Assembly: GCA_947626775.1 (NCBI GenBank)
Contig: CANQTL010000007.1
Location: forward strand, 1-64,000
From: an uncultured Lachnospiraceae bacterium
GTDB taxonomy: Bacteria > Bacillota > Clostridia > Lachnospirales > Lachnospiraceae
Reading direction: 5' to 3'
Length of the DNA: 64,000 nt
Shown: piece by piece, positions 26,022-34,692 of the stretch
Numbering within the stretch: position 1 is the stretch's first letter
How the letters are laid out: every line of letters starts with the position of its first letter
Translations under genes and position numbers: made by a program
The notes under the pieces: model-generated
What the model saw: the letters and a program-made list of their open reading frames with translations, nothing else
Database searches by the model: none
What the model was told of the DNA's origin: nothing

Positions 26022-27152
26022 ATGAAACAGACAATCAAAGCGACAAGACCGGAAATGGCGTCTTATGAAGAATATGTTGACGAGATAAGATCCGTGTGGG
26101 ATACGGGGGCAATGACCAATAACGGCCCTAAAGTGCAATTGTTTGCCGAAAAATTGAGAGCGTACACGAATTGTCCTAATGTGGAATTGTTTGTGAATGG
26201 GCATGCTTCCATGATAGTCGCCATAAAGGCAATGGAACTTCCGCAGGGAACAGAAGTGCTGACATCCCCCTTTACTTTTGTCTCTACGACGAACGCGATA
26301 GAACAGTGCGGACTGACTCCTGTATTTTGCGATATTGATGATACTTACAATATTGATATAGAAAGTATAAGACGCAATATTACTTCCAGGACGAGCGCAA
26401 TCGTCACACCGCATATTTTCGGAATCCCGTGCCATGTGGAAGAAATAGAAAGTATCGCAAAAGAGTATGGGATCAAAGTGATCTATGACGGCGCGCAGGC
26501 GTTCGGAACCAAAATAAACGGAAAGAATATAGCGGAATTCGGCGATGCAGTCATGTTCAGCTTTCATGCCATCAAGGTATTCAACGCGATAGAAGGGGGC
26601 GCTCTGGCATACAGGGACGCCGGATTGAAAGCAAAACTGGAGTTATACAGAAACTTCGGCATATCGTACGGAGCGACCAATGATGTCGAGGTGAGCGGCT
26701 TTAATGCCAAGATGACGGAATTTTCCGCAGCAATGGGACTTGTCAATCTGCCGCACGTGGAAGAGACCATAGCGAGGAGAAAGCAGCTGGCGCGGCATTA
26801 CCGAGAAGTATTTGAAGAGATTCCGGGAGTCGAGACATATCGGTATGAGGAATCTATAGATTACAATTATGCTTATTTCCCGGTTGTCATTGACGCCGGA
26901 AAGACAGGAATGGCACGGGATGAAATCTGGCTTGCGTTGAAAGAAAACGGTGTGGAGACGAGGAAACTGTACGATGTGCTCACGTGTGATTATTCGTTCT
27001 ATAAGAGTAAGCCGTATAAGCGGGATGTCAGGTACGCAAGAGAGATGACGGAGAAATGTCTGGATTTTCCGATGTACAGTAGTTTGAGGGAAGAGGATGT
27101 TGATTATATCGGGGAAGTGTTGAAGCAAGAATTCGGCAAAAAATGTTTTTGA
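26022..27152 (+). CDS. DegT/DnrJ/EryC1-type sugar aminotransferase
   Basis: This is a PLP-dependent aminotransferase of 376 aa. It has the PLP phosphate-loop region NGHASMIVAI near residue 59 and TSPFTFVSTTNAI. YDGAQAFGT carries the ring-stacking Asp, and the Schiff-base Lys is in FSFHAIKVFNAIEGG (about residue 186). It transfers an amino group to a keto-sugar nucleotide. The acetyltransferase and formyltransferase genes downstream fit acylation of the resulting amine. GC content begins to fall in this gene, at the edge of the AT-rich cassette. Confidence 0.9.
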   Translation: MKQTIKATRPEMASYEEYVDEIRSVWDTGAMTNNGPKVQLFAEKLRAYTNCPNVELFVNGHASMIVAIKAMELPQGTEVLTSPFTFVSTTNAIEQCGLTPVFCDIDDTYNIDIESIRRNITSRTSAIVTPHIFGIPCHVEEIESIAKEYGIKVIYDGAQAFGTKINGKNIAEFGDAVMFSFHAIKVFNAIEGGALAYRDAGLKAKLELYRNFGISYGATNDVEVSGFNAKMTEFSAAMGLVNLPHVEETIARRKQLARHYREVFEEIPGVETYRYEESIDYNYAYFPVVIDAGKTGMARDEIWLALKENGVETRKLYDVLTCDYSFYKSKPYKRDVRYAREMTEKCLDFPMYSSLREEDVDYIGEVLKQEFGKKCF

Positions 27153-27200
27153 AATTGTATTCCATCGATAAATGTAATATTTTGTCTTGGAGGAACGAAT

Positions 27201-27842
27201 TTGGATAGTTATTTGTCACAAGCAGAGATTGAAAAATTGGGCTTTAAAAGAGTTAGCAAAGACGCAAAAATTAGTAAAAGAGCAGTATTTTATTCACCTG
27301 AGAAGATTGAGATAGGGGCGCATGTACGAATTGACGATTTTGCTTTTTTGAGTGGAGGTAGTGGAATCGTAATAGGTAATTATGTACATATAGCTGGGTA
27401 TAGTGCACTATACGGAAAATTCGGAATTGAGATAGGCGACTATGTGAATATTAGTAGCAGAGTGAGTATTTATTCTACGAGTGATGATTATTCCGGTGAA
27501 TTTATGACTGGTCCATTGGTGGAACCACAATACATTCATGATGTTGGAAGAAAGATATATATAGGACCACATGTGATTATTGGGACCGGAAGTGTCTTAC
27601 TGCCGGGAGCAGTATTACATCAAGGAGTGGCAGTAGGAGCAATGAGTCTTGTAAAGGAAGAACTGTTGGAGTTTAAAATGTATGCCGGCGTACCTGTCAG
27701 ATATATTAAAGAGCGAAAAAGAGATATGTTGAAACTTGTTCCAAAGGGGGGGGGGAGAAAAGACAAATTTATCAAATTAAGCGGTAAATATGAATCTGTC
27801 ATAAAAAATAGTTATCCGCCTAAGTATGGTATTGCTTTTTAG
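27201..27842 (+). CDS. Left-handed beta-helix acyltransferase with phase-variable C-terminus
   Basis: This is a hexapeptide-repeat O- or N-acetyltransferase of 213 aa. The repeats run from about residue 25 to 160 (GAHVRIDDFAFL, IGPHVIIGTGSVLLPGAV) and end in the typical YAGVPVRYIKERKRD. A G10 run at residues about 182-185 lies after the catalytic core, so a slip would change or shorten only the last 28 residues and alter where ribosomes stop before the next gene. The TTG start at 27201 is 7 bases after SD ggagg. Confidence 0.88.
   Translation: MDSYLSQAEIEKLGFKRVSKDAKISKRAVFYSPEKIEIGAHVRIDDFAFLSGGSGIVIGNYVHIAGYSALYGKFGIEIGDYVNISSRVSIYSTSDDYSGEFMTGPLVEPQYIHDVGRKIYIGPHVIIGTGSVLLPGAVLHQGVAVGAMSLVKEELLEFKMYAGVPVRYIKERKRDMLKLVPKGGGRKDKFIKLSGKYESVIKNSYPPKYGIAF
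27746..27755 (+). repeat. Poly-G tract (G10) in the acyltransferase gene
   Basis: Ten G span the end of a Lys codon and three Gly codons. The frame is open in this sequence. Confidence 0.95.
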
Positions 27843-27878
27843 ATAAAGCATATGAGCCGTGTTTGGGAGGAATTGATT

Positions 27879-28634
27879 ATGACCAGAGTTGTGTTTATGG
27901 CAAAGGAAACTTTTTCATCAGTGCATGCGTTGTTGTATTTGTGCAAAAGTAATGAAATAAAAGTAGTGGGAGCGATAGTTCGCAAAAGAGACTCGGTACT
28001 GCGGAAGATCTGTAAAGAGAATGATATTAAGGTCTTTACAGAAGAAGAATTGAGAATGTTATATGCTGAAGATAATATAAATGTTGACTATATACTCTCT
28101 TTTTATTGGAAAAAAGTTAAAGAGGACATATTAGGAATCCCTAAGAGTGGAAGCATTAATTTCCACCCGGGACCGTTGCCCGAAGCCAGAGGATCGGGAT
28201 ATCATATCGCTATTTTGGAAAATTGGGGTTATTTTGGTGTGACGGCTCATTATATGGACACAGAGTTTGATACTGGGGAAATCATAGAGTGTAGAAGGTT
28301 TAAAATTGATGAAAATGTATTAAATATAGATTTGGTTAGAATGACTCACGAACATTTATATTGGCTCTTTGTAGATATAATACAACAAATAATTAACGGA
28401 AATGAATTGAGTCGATTAAAACAAACGGAGGGAAGATATTTTAGCCTGTGTGAATTGGAACAAAGTAAATTAATACAGCCAGAAGAAAGTATAGATGATA
28501 TTGACAGAAAGATTAGAGCATTTTGGAATCCGCCCTACAGTGGAGCTCAGATTGAAATAAAGGGGAAAAAATATACGGTAGTTGATGAAGGTATATTAAA
28601 CTGGATCGCGTTGCACATAAAAAATCAGTATTAA
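27879..28634 (+). CDS. Formyltransferase-domain protein (sugar N-formyltransferase-like)
   Basis: This protein of 251 aa has a formyltransferase fold. The catalytic Asn-His-Asp set is visible: Asn and His in INFHPGPLPEARGSG (about residues 87-101) and Asp in EFDTGEII. It is shorter than methionyl-tRNA formyltransferase and sits among amino-sugar genes. A 10-formyl-THF-dependent sugar N-formyltransferase is therefore the likely role. ATG 27879 follows SD gggagg by 8 bases; an earlier in-frame ATG at 27852 lacks an SD. Confidence 0.82.
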   Translation: MTRVVFMAKETFSSVHALLYLCKSNEIKVVGAIVRKRDSVLRKICKENDIKVFTEEELRMLYAEDNINVDYILSFYWKKVKEDILGIPKSGSINFHPGPLPEARGSGYHIAILENWGYFGVTAHYMDTEFDTGEIIECRRFKIDENVLNIDLVRMTHEHLYWLFVDIIQQIINGNELSRLKQTEGRYFSLCELEQSKLIQPEESIDDIDRKIRAFWNPPYSGAQIEIKGKKYTVVDEGILNWIALHIKNQY

Positions 28635-28658
28635 ATTCTAAATGAAAGAGGAAATGTA

Positions 28659-29726
28659 ATGGGAGAATTTACGCCATACAGTGATTTGAAAATTTTTTAT
28701 CATACGGAAGCTATTAGAAAACTTTTAAATGGTGAAAGAAATTCTCCGATATATGTGCGAATTAAGCCGACCAATGTCTGCAATCAGCAATGCTATTATT
28801 GTGCTTATGCAGACAGTCGTATATTTAGTGACAGGCATGTTGAAAAAAGAAGTTCTATTCCGTGGGATATTTTATCAAAAACTTTGTATGAACTTAAGGA
28901 AATGGGACTAAAAGCGGTTACATTTAGTGGCGGTGGCGAGCCGTTGTGTTACCCGAAGATTACAGACGCTCTCCAACTGGTAAAACAATTAGAAGTTGAT
29001 TATTCGATCATAACGAATGGGCAGGCATTATGCGGTGAGGCGGCAGATTTGCTTCGACAGGCTAGATGGGTAAGAATTTCTTTTGATTCTGCTAAACGGG
29101 AAACATATGAAAGTATAAGAGGAGTGGGAACATACGAAAAGGTGATAGATAATATCAGAACCTTTGCGAGCATAAAAGATAAAAGATGCGCATTAGGGAT
29201 TAATTGTGTTGTAACACAGAGCAACGCGGGGGAAATATATGAGATATGTGATTTGGTGAAAAAATTAGGAGTAAATAATATTAAGATATCTCCAATTTTG
29301 ATCAAAAAAGACCAAAAGGATTATCATGACAAAATTAAAAAATACGCTATGGAGCAGATAGATAAAGCAAAAATGGATTTGGAGGATTCTGGTTTCAGAA
29401 TTATAGATAAATATTCTAATGATATTGCTTTGGACGGTGACTATAAAAAAGAATACTCGAGATGCTGGATTCAGAATTTTTTTGCTGTTATAGCAGCTGA
29501 TTCAAAAGTATATAGATGTCATCAGCGTGCATATACCAAAACTGGTGAGTTAGGTGATCTTGCGAAGAGATCTTTTAAAGAAATATGGTATGATCCTGAA
29601 ACAATTAAGGGGGGGGGTACTTTTAATCCTGAGAAGGAATGTAGATTCAGGTGTGCATTTGACGAGCGAAACAGGTTGTTAAATGATTTTATGAATATAG
29701 ATAAAGACCATATTAATTTTATATAG
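28659..29726 (+). CDS. Radical SAM/SPASM-like enzyme with poly-G tract
   Basis: This is a second radical SAM protein, 355 aa. The cluster motif CNQQCYYC is at about residues 39-46, followed by a GGGEP SAM motif near 92. C-terminal cysteines (RCWIQNF, YRCHQR, ECRFRC) look like SPASM-type auxiliary-cluster ligands. A G9 run (residues about 317-319) lies before the last Cys pair, so a slip would remove the final 38 residues and probably abolish the auxiliary cluster. It resembles the protein at 24943 in layout but is AT-rich, so it is a separate acquisition. Function unknown; sugar modification is likely. Confidence 0.85.
   Translation: MGEFTPYSDLKIFYHTEAIRKLLNGERNSPIYVRIKPTNVCNQQCYYCAYADSRIFSDRHVEKRSSIPWDILSKTLYELKEMGLKAVTFSGGGEPLCYPKITDALQLVKQLEVDYSIITNGQALCGEAADLLRQARWVRISFDSAKRETYESIRGVGTYEKVIDNIRTFASIKDKRCALGINCVVTQSNAGEIYEICDLVKKLGVNNIKISPILIKKDQKDYHDKIKKYAMEQIDKAKMDLEDSGFRIIDKYSNDIALDGDYKKEYSRCWIQNFFAVIAADSKVYRCHQRAYTKTGELGDLAKRSFKEIWYDPETIKGGGTFNPEKECRFRCAFDERNRLLNDFMNIDKDHINFI
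29609..29617 (+). repeat. Poly-G tract (G9) in the radical SAM gene
   Basis: Nine G span a Lys codon end and Gly-Gly-Gly codons. The frame is open here. Confidence 0.95.
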
Positions 29727-29780
29727 TCATACTAGTATGTAGTTTATGTTTAGGTGCCAATTGCAAAGGGAGAAAATATA

Positions 29781-30890
29781 ATGATACACATTAATAAAGT
29801 AAATATTCCAACAGAATTATTTGGCACACCCTTAGTTATATACGGAGGAGGATATACGGGAAAGGTTGTAATTGATTTGTTAGAGGAAAAGGGACTTTCC
29901 ATAGATTATGTTGTGGATGACAATGAGGATTTGTATGGAGAATATATAAATAATATAGAAATCATTTCCTATCGTCAATTTGTTGATTGGAGCAAAGATT
30001 ATGGCCAAATCAATGTTGTGATGACAACTATTCATGGGAAAGAAATTTTAAAAAGACTTGATTTGTTAACTAATATACAGGTCTATGAATTATACGACTG
30101 GTATAACGAGGCAATTGGTGCAGATACGTTTTGGTACTCCCAAATTAGCGATCAAAATGCGGATTATAAAATGTTGAAAGAACATATGGGAGCATTGTGT
30201 GATAAATGGGCAGACAAAGAAAGCCAAACTGTGATCGATGGATTGATCAATTACCTACACACAAAAAACATAAACGATTTAATTAAGATTTGTACAGCGG
30301 ATGAACAGTATTTTATATCAGAAGTAAAGCAAGCTGTCAAAGGTGCACTTAATATTATTGATGCAGGCGCATATAAGGGAGAATTGCTACAAAGCCTAAA
30401 AAATCAAAAAATAGACTTTGAAAAATGGTATTGTTTTGAGGCAGATGCTGAGAATTTTGCCTATTTAGTGAAGCAGTCAAAAAAGAATCATCTATATGAA
30501 AAACAACAGATTTGCATTAATAAAGGTTTGTGGTATAAATCAGGCCAGATATTTTTTGAAAACGGCTTGGGAAATCAAAGCAGGATAGTTGACTATAAAA
30601 CAGATAATATGATCAACACAGTTTCTGTTGATGACTATATGATAGACAGAAAATGTGACTACATCAAAATGGATATTGAAGGTGCAGAATTGCCGGCGTT
30701 GCAAGGAGGGATTAAAACAATACAAAGAGAAAGACCTATACTGGCAATTTCGATATATCATTCTTTGGATGATTTTTGGAAAATACCGGAATATTTAATG
30801 AATGAATTATTGAACTATAGATATTATGTAAGGCATCATACTTTTATGTTTGTAGACACAGTATTGTACGCAATACCAAATGAATTATAG
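29781..30890 (+). CDS. FkbM-type methyltransferase with N-terminal Rossmann-like domain
   Basis: This protein of 369 aa has two parts. Residues about 15-115 are a Rossmann-like domain (LVIYGGGYTGKVVIDLL, then VVDDNEDLYGEYI), the same domain that recurs across this cluster. Residues about 170-365 are an FkbM-type SAM methyltransferase (NIIDAGAYKGELLQSL, YIKMDIEGAELPAL), which in other systems O-methylates sugars. ATG 29781 is 8 bases after SD aaagggag; an in-frame GTG at 29754 is less likely. Confidence 0.85.
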   Translation: MIHINKVNIPTELFGTPLVIYGGGYTGKVVIDLLEEKGLSIDYVVDDNEDLYGEYINNIEIISYRQFVDWSKDYGQINVVMTTIHGKEILKRLDLLTNIQVYELYDWYNEAIGADTFWYSQISDQNADYKMLKEHMGALCDKWADKESQTVIDGLINYLHTKNINDLIKICTADEQYFISEVKQAVKGALNIIDAGAYKGELLQSLKNQKIDFEKWYCFEADAENFAYLVKQSKKNHLYEKQQICINKGLWYKSGQIFFENGLGNQSRIVDYKTDNMINTVSVDDYMIDRKCDYIKMDIEGAELPALQGGIKTIQRERPILAISIYHSLDDFWKIPEYLMNELLNYRYYVRHHTFMFVDTVLYAIPNEL

Positions 30891-30921
30891 GATCAATATG
30901 AAATAAATAGGAGTGATATGT

Positions 30922-31749
30922 ATGGATATTGAAATGCTGGAAGATAAAGCATTTTCATTGAGAAAACAGATCATGGAAGTCGGATATAAAACGCAAAGCG
31001 GACATTTGAGTTCAGCACTTTCTGTTGTGGAAATCATGACGGTGTTATACTATGCGGGTTTCCTTGGAATAGATAAAAGTAATCATCAGAATATATATCG
31101 CAATAGATTTGTTTTAAGTAAAGGACATGCTTGTATTATTCAATATCTAATTCTTGCAGATTTAGGAATTATAGAGAAAAAGCACTTATGGAATTTTTGC
31201 AAACCTACAGGAATCTTAGGGGCGCATCCTGATTGTTTAAAAATTGCAGGAATTGATGCAACAACGGGGTCACTGGGGCATGGACTGTCATTTGCGATAG
31301 GAACCGCGCTCGCAGCGAAAAAAATGGGGACAGAATTTATGACATATGTTGTACTTGGTGATGGAGAATGTCAGGAAGGAAGTATATGGGAAGCGGCACT
31401 GTGCGCCGGAAATAAAGCGCTTGATAATTTAGTGGTCATTATCGACTATAATAAATTGCAGGCTTCGGACTATGTAGACAATATTTCTTCTCTTGAACCA
31501 CTTGCAGATAAATGGAAAGCGTTTGGATTTTATTGTTATGAGATTGATGGTAATGATATAAAACAAGTATATGATACTCTGTCAATGGCGCGGGATAATA
31601 AGAACGGAAAGCCGAAAGCAATTGTAGCCAACACATATAAGGGAAAAGGTGTGTCAATTATGGAGAATAGGAACGGATGGCATGGAAGGAAGCCCAATGC
31701 CAATGAGTGGATAAGCGTTTGTGCGGAATTAGGTATTTCTGAGGTGTAA
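30922..31749 (+). CDS. Transketolase, N-terminal (TPP-binding) subunit
   Basis: This is the first half of a split transketolase, 275 aa. The TPP/Mg motif GDGECQEGSIWEA...N is present near residue 152 (GDG, with Asn about 30 residues later), as are SKGHACIIQY and TGSLGHGLSFAIG. It pairs with the next gene, 2 bases downstream. In a glycan cluster the pair could make sedoheptulose-7-phosphate for the heptose genes or transfer a two-carbon unit to an activated sugar. ATG 30922 follows SD aggag by 8 bases. Confidence 0.9.
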   Translation: MDIEMLEDKAFSLRKQIMEVGYKTQSGHLSSALSVVEIMTVLYYAGFLGIDKSNHQNIYRNRFVLSKGHACIIQYLILADLGIIEKKHLWNFCKPTGILGAHPDCLKIAGIDATTGSLGHGLSFAIGTALAAKKMGTEFMTYVVLGDGECQEGSIWEAALCAGNKALDNLVVIIDYNKLQASDYVDNISSLEPLADKWKAFGFYCYEIDGNDIKQVYDTLSMARDNKNGKPKAIVANTYKGKGVSIMENRNGWHGRKPNANEWISVCAELGISEV

Positions 31750-31751
31750 AT

Positions 31752-32663
31752 ATGGTAGATACATGTATAAGTACTTTATATGAAGCGGCGAAGGAAAATA
31801 ATAAAGTCGCTGTTATGGGATCAGATTCCATGAATATAGGTACGGTATTTAAAAATGGTGTATCAGATCAATATATTGAAATGGGTATTGCTGAAAATAA
31901 TCTTTTGGGAGCGGCAGCCGGGATGTCTTCTTGCGGATTTATACCTTTTGTTTATGCGGTGGCACCGTTCTTGATATATCGTGCGTTGGAATTTATACGT
32001 GATGATATATGTCTTCAAAAAAGAAATGTAAAGATTATAGCGTATAGTGCGGGAATGGATTACTGTACATCGGGGCCGACACATCATACAACTGAAGATA
32101 TTGCGATTTTACGTGCCATGCCAAATCTGACAATTTTATCACCAGGATCGGCGATAGAAGTTAGAGAAATGGTTAAAGGTTCGATTGAAATAGAAGGTCC
32201 TGTATATATAAGATTAGCACGGGAAAGAGGAAGAGAATTTCAAAAAGAGGATTATAAGTTTCAAGTGGGTATTCCTGACTTATTAAGAACAGGGAATGAT
32301 GTACTCGTTTTTACAACAGGTTCAATCACTTATGATGTGCTAAAAGCGGCAGATATTGCGAAAGACAGAAACAGAAAGGTAAAAGTAGTGCATCTTGGGA
32401 CTATAAAACCTATAGACTTAGATGTTATTTTGGCGAATTTGCAATCCTGTAATAATGTTTTAACGGTGGAGGAAAATACGATTAATGGAGGAATAGGAGG
32501 AATGATATCTGAAATAGTCACTCAAAATGGTTTGAACAATCATATAAAGCGATTGGGACTAAATGATTCTTTTGCATTGGGATATGGAAATCACGATGAA
32601 ATTAAAGAACTTAATGGTTTGGGAATGGATTGTATAGTAAGGGCGATGTGTTCGTTCGTGTAG
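31752..32663 (+). CDS. Transketolase, C-terminal subunit
   Basis: This is the second half of the split enzyme, 303 aa, with pyrimidine-binding and C-terminal domains. It carries FKNGVSDQYIEMGIAENNL (the Glu that activates TPP) near residues 34-52. A His-rich TSGPTHHTTEDIAILRAMPN loop follows near 114, and a transketolase C-domain after that. It would form an alpha2beta2 enzyme with the upstream subunit. A housekeeping role is less likely, because both genes share the AT-rich composition of the cassette. Confidence 0.9.
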   Translation: MVDTCISTLYEAAKENNKVAVMGSDSMNIGTVFKNGVSDQYIEMGIAENNLLGAAAGMSSCGFIPFVYAVAPFLIYRALEFIRDDICLQKRNVKIIAYSAGMDYCTSGPTHHTTEDIAILRAMPNLTILSPGSAIEVREMVKGSIEIEGPVYIRLARERGREFQKEDYKFQVGIPDLLRTGNDVLVFTTGSITYDVLKAADIAKDRNRKVKVVHLGTIKPIDLDVILANLQSCNNVLTVEENTINGGIGGMISEIVTQNGLNNHIKRLGLNDSFALGYGNHDEIKELNGLGMDCIVRAMCSFV

Positions 32664-32708
32664 TAAAAGATAATGCTGAATAATTTCATGATAGGAGAAA
32701 AAGAGAAA

Positions 32709-33774
32709 ATGAATGTTTTATTGTGGGGAATAGATGATAAAGTCAATGATATTTTAGGGGGGGGGGCTTAAACAAGGATGTGTAATAGGTTACGTCGAAT
32801 CTGATCCAAAGCAGATCGTATATAATGATAAACCAGTGTATTCTCCGCAGAGTATTCCGGTGGAGTATGATTGGTTATTTGTCATAGACTCAAACAGTGA
32901 ACGAGTATTAGAACTTATATCTGAACATAATATTCCTTTGGAAAAGGTTGGTTTTTTAAATATACCTAAAAAACCGCTTATTGACATAGCTGATAATTTT
33001 GATAAATGTGCTTGTTTTTTGGATGATTGTTTCTTGATAAATGTGCCGGGGTATGAGGAAAACGAAGAATATAATTTTATAAAAAAGGATTTGAAAAAAT
33101 ATAATGAATTAACTCCCAGAACAACAATGGTATATGATGAGAAATACAATAAATTTTGCTATTCTGATAAATATGCGCAGGCGGGTGAGGTAAGAAATTA
33201 TTTTTGGCAGGATTTATGGGCTGCAAGGTTGATCTACCAAAATAATCCTGTTAAGCATTATGATATAGGATCCAGGATTGATGGATTTATTGCACATTTA
33301 CTTACGTTCCGTAAAGACATAGTTTTGATTGATGTAAGGCCAATGGAAGAAAAGATACCGGGAGTGAATTTTATTCAAGCCGATGCGACTAATTTGAATG
33401 GTATTGAAGACAACAGTATAGAAAGTTTAAGCGCGCTGTGCTCATTGGAACATTTTGGACTGGGAAGATATGGTGATGAAATTGATCCTGAAGGATGTTT
33501 CAAGGCATTTGAAGCAATTCAGAGAAAAATAGCTCCGGGTGGCATGGTATATATATCCGTTCCCGTAGGGATAGAGCATGTAGAATTTAACGCTCATCGA
33601 GTTTTCTATGCCGAGACAATTGTAAAAGCATTCAGCCAAATGGAGTTGGTCAGGTTTGATGCGGCTGATACCAATAAATTAAGATATGATCTTAGCATTC
33701 ATGAGTTTGACAACAGGAATGAGTCGGGATGCAGGGCATATGGGTTGTTTCAATTTAAGAAAAAAACAAACTAG
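32709..33774 (+). CDS. DUF268-like methyltransferase with Rossmann N-terminus, phase-OFF in this sequence
   Basis: Translation from ATG 32709 reads MNVLLWGIDDKVNDIL and then Gly-Gly-Gly-Ala-stop (TAA 32769), because of a G10 run at 32757-32766. With nine G the frame would continue without a break as LKQGCVIGYVES and on to the stop at 33774, giving about 354 aa. The N-terminus is the recurring Rossmann-like domain. The C-terminal 200 residues look like a DUF268/methyltransferase-type fold (HYDIGSRIDGF, LIDVRPM, SLCSLEHFGLGRYGD region, APGGMVYISVPVG). I therefore call it a phase-variable gene caught in the OFF state rather than a dead gene. A truncated product starting near 32836 is also possible. 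Confidence 0.82.
32757..32766 (+). repeat. Poly-G tract (G10), out of frame
   Basis: Ten G put the downstream coding frame out of register and bring TAA at 32769 into frame. Nine G would open the full gene. Confidence 0.95.
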
Positions 33775-33786
33775 AAAGGTATCCGG

Positions 33787-34692
33787 ATGGGAAATATTCT
33801 TGTAACTGGAGTAGGTGGCAATGTTGGGCAGTATATAGCGGAACAATTATCTGCGAGTGGATATTCCGTAGTGGGTGTATACAGAAATAAAAAGCCGCAG
33901 AATGTTAAATATAGATTAGTGCAGAGTGATTTGGCGGATGGCATACCTGAAATTGAAGATGTGACTTCCATAATACATATTGCAGCAAACATAGACGGGA
34001 ACGTATATGAGCAGATAAGAGACAATATAAATGCTACAGTAAATTTATTAAAATTCGCAGAAGACAGACAAACGCACAATTTTATTTATACGTCTTCGGT
34101 ATCGGTATATGGAAATGTGTCTGGCGAATTAGAGATAGATAGTAATATTGTAAATCCGGGAATTTATGGAGCTACAAAATATATAGCAGAAAATTTGGTG
34201 ATGAATGCAAATATTCCATATAAACTCGTAGCAGGATTACCCAGAATGCTCGGACCCTTTGTAAATTTAAAGAACAGCCAACATTCAGGTTTTCTTACCA
34301 TGACTAAAAAGATATTAAAAGGTGAAGATGTAGTCTGTTATGTGCCATATACACAATATAACAATTATATGCATGTGTCAGACCTGACTGCATTTTTGTT
34401 AGTTTTGTTGCAGCAGGAAAGAAGTGGTTATGAAAAAGTTTTGCTTGGGGCCAAAGATAAATTGACAATGACAGAAATATTGCAAATTATGAAAACGGCT
34501 ATAAAGAGCAAATCACAGATTATTATTGAGGATAAAGGAATATCGCCGATTTGCGGGCTCATCAATATAAACGAAGCAATTAAAATCGGTTATGCACCGC
34601 AAAGTTCTATTATAATTTTACGACAATTTATGCGTGAGCAGAGTATAAAAATATCGAAGCAATATAGGGAGAATGCAGAAAAGTGCTGTTAA
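33787..34692 (+). CDS. NAD-dependent epimerase/dehydratase family protein
   Basis: This is a short-chain dehydrogenase of the extended type, 301 aa. It has TGVGGNVGQYIA at the N-terminus for NAD(P) binding, the catalytic Ser region YTSSVSVYGN and YGATKYIAE (Tyr-x3-Lys). It probably acts on a nucleotide sugar as a 4-keto reductase or epimerase. The following gene overlaps its end by 10 bases, so the two are translationally coupled. Confidence 0.85.
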   Translation: MGNILVTGVGGNVGQYIAEQLSASGYSVVGVYRNKKPQNVKYRLVQSDLADGIPEIEDVTSIIHIAANIDGNVYEQIRDNINATVNLLKFAEDRQTHNFIYTSSVSVYGNVSGELEIDSNIVNPGIYGATKYIAENLVMNANIPYKLVAGLPRMLGPFVNLKNSQHSGFLTMTKKILKGEDVVCYVPYTQYNNYMHVSDLTAFLLVLLQQERSGYEKVLLGAKDKLTMTEILQIMKTAIKSKSQIIIEDKGISPICGLININEAIKIGYAPQSSIIILRQFMREQSIKISKQYRENAEKCC

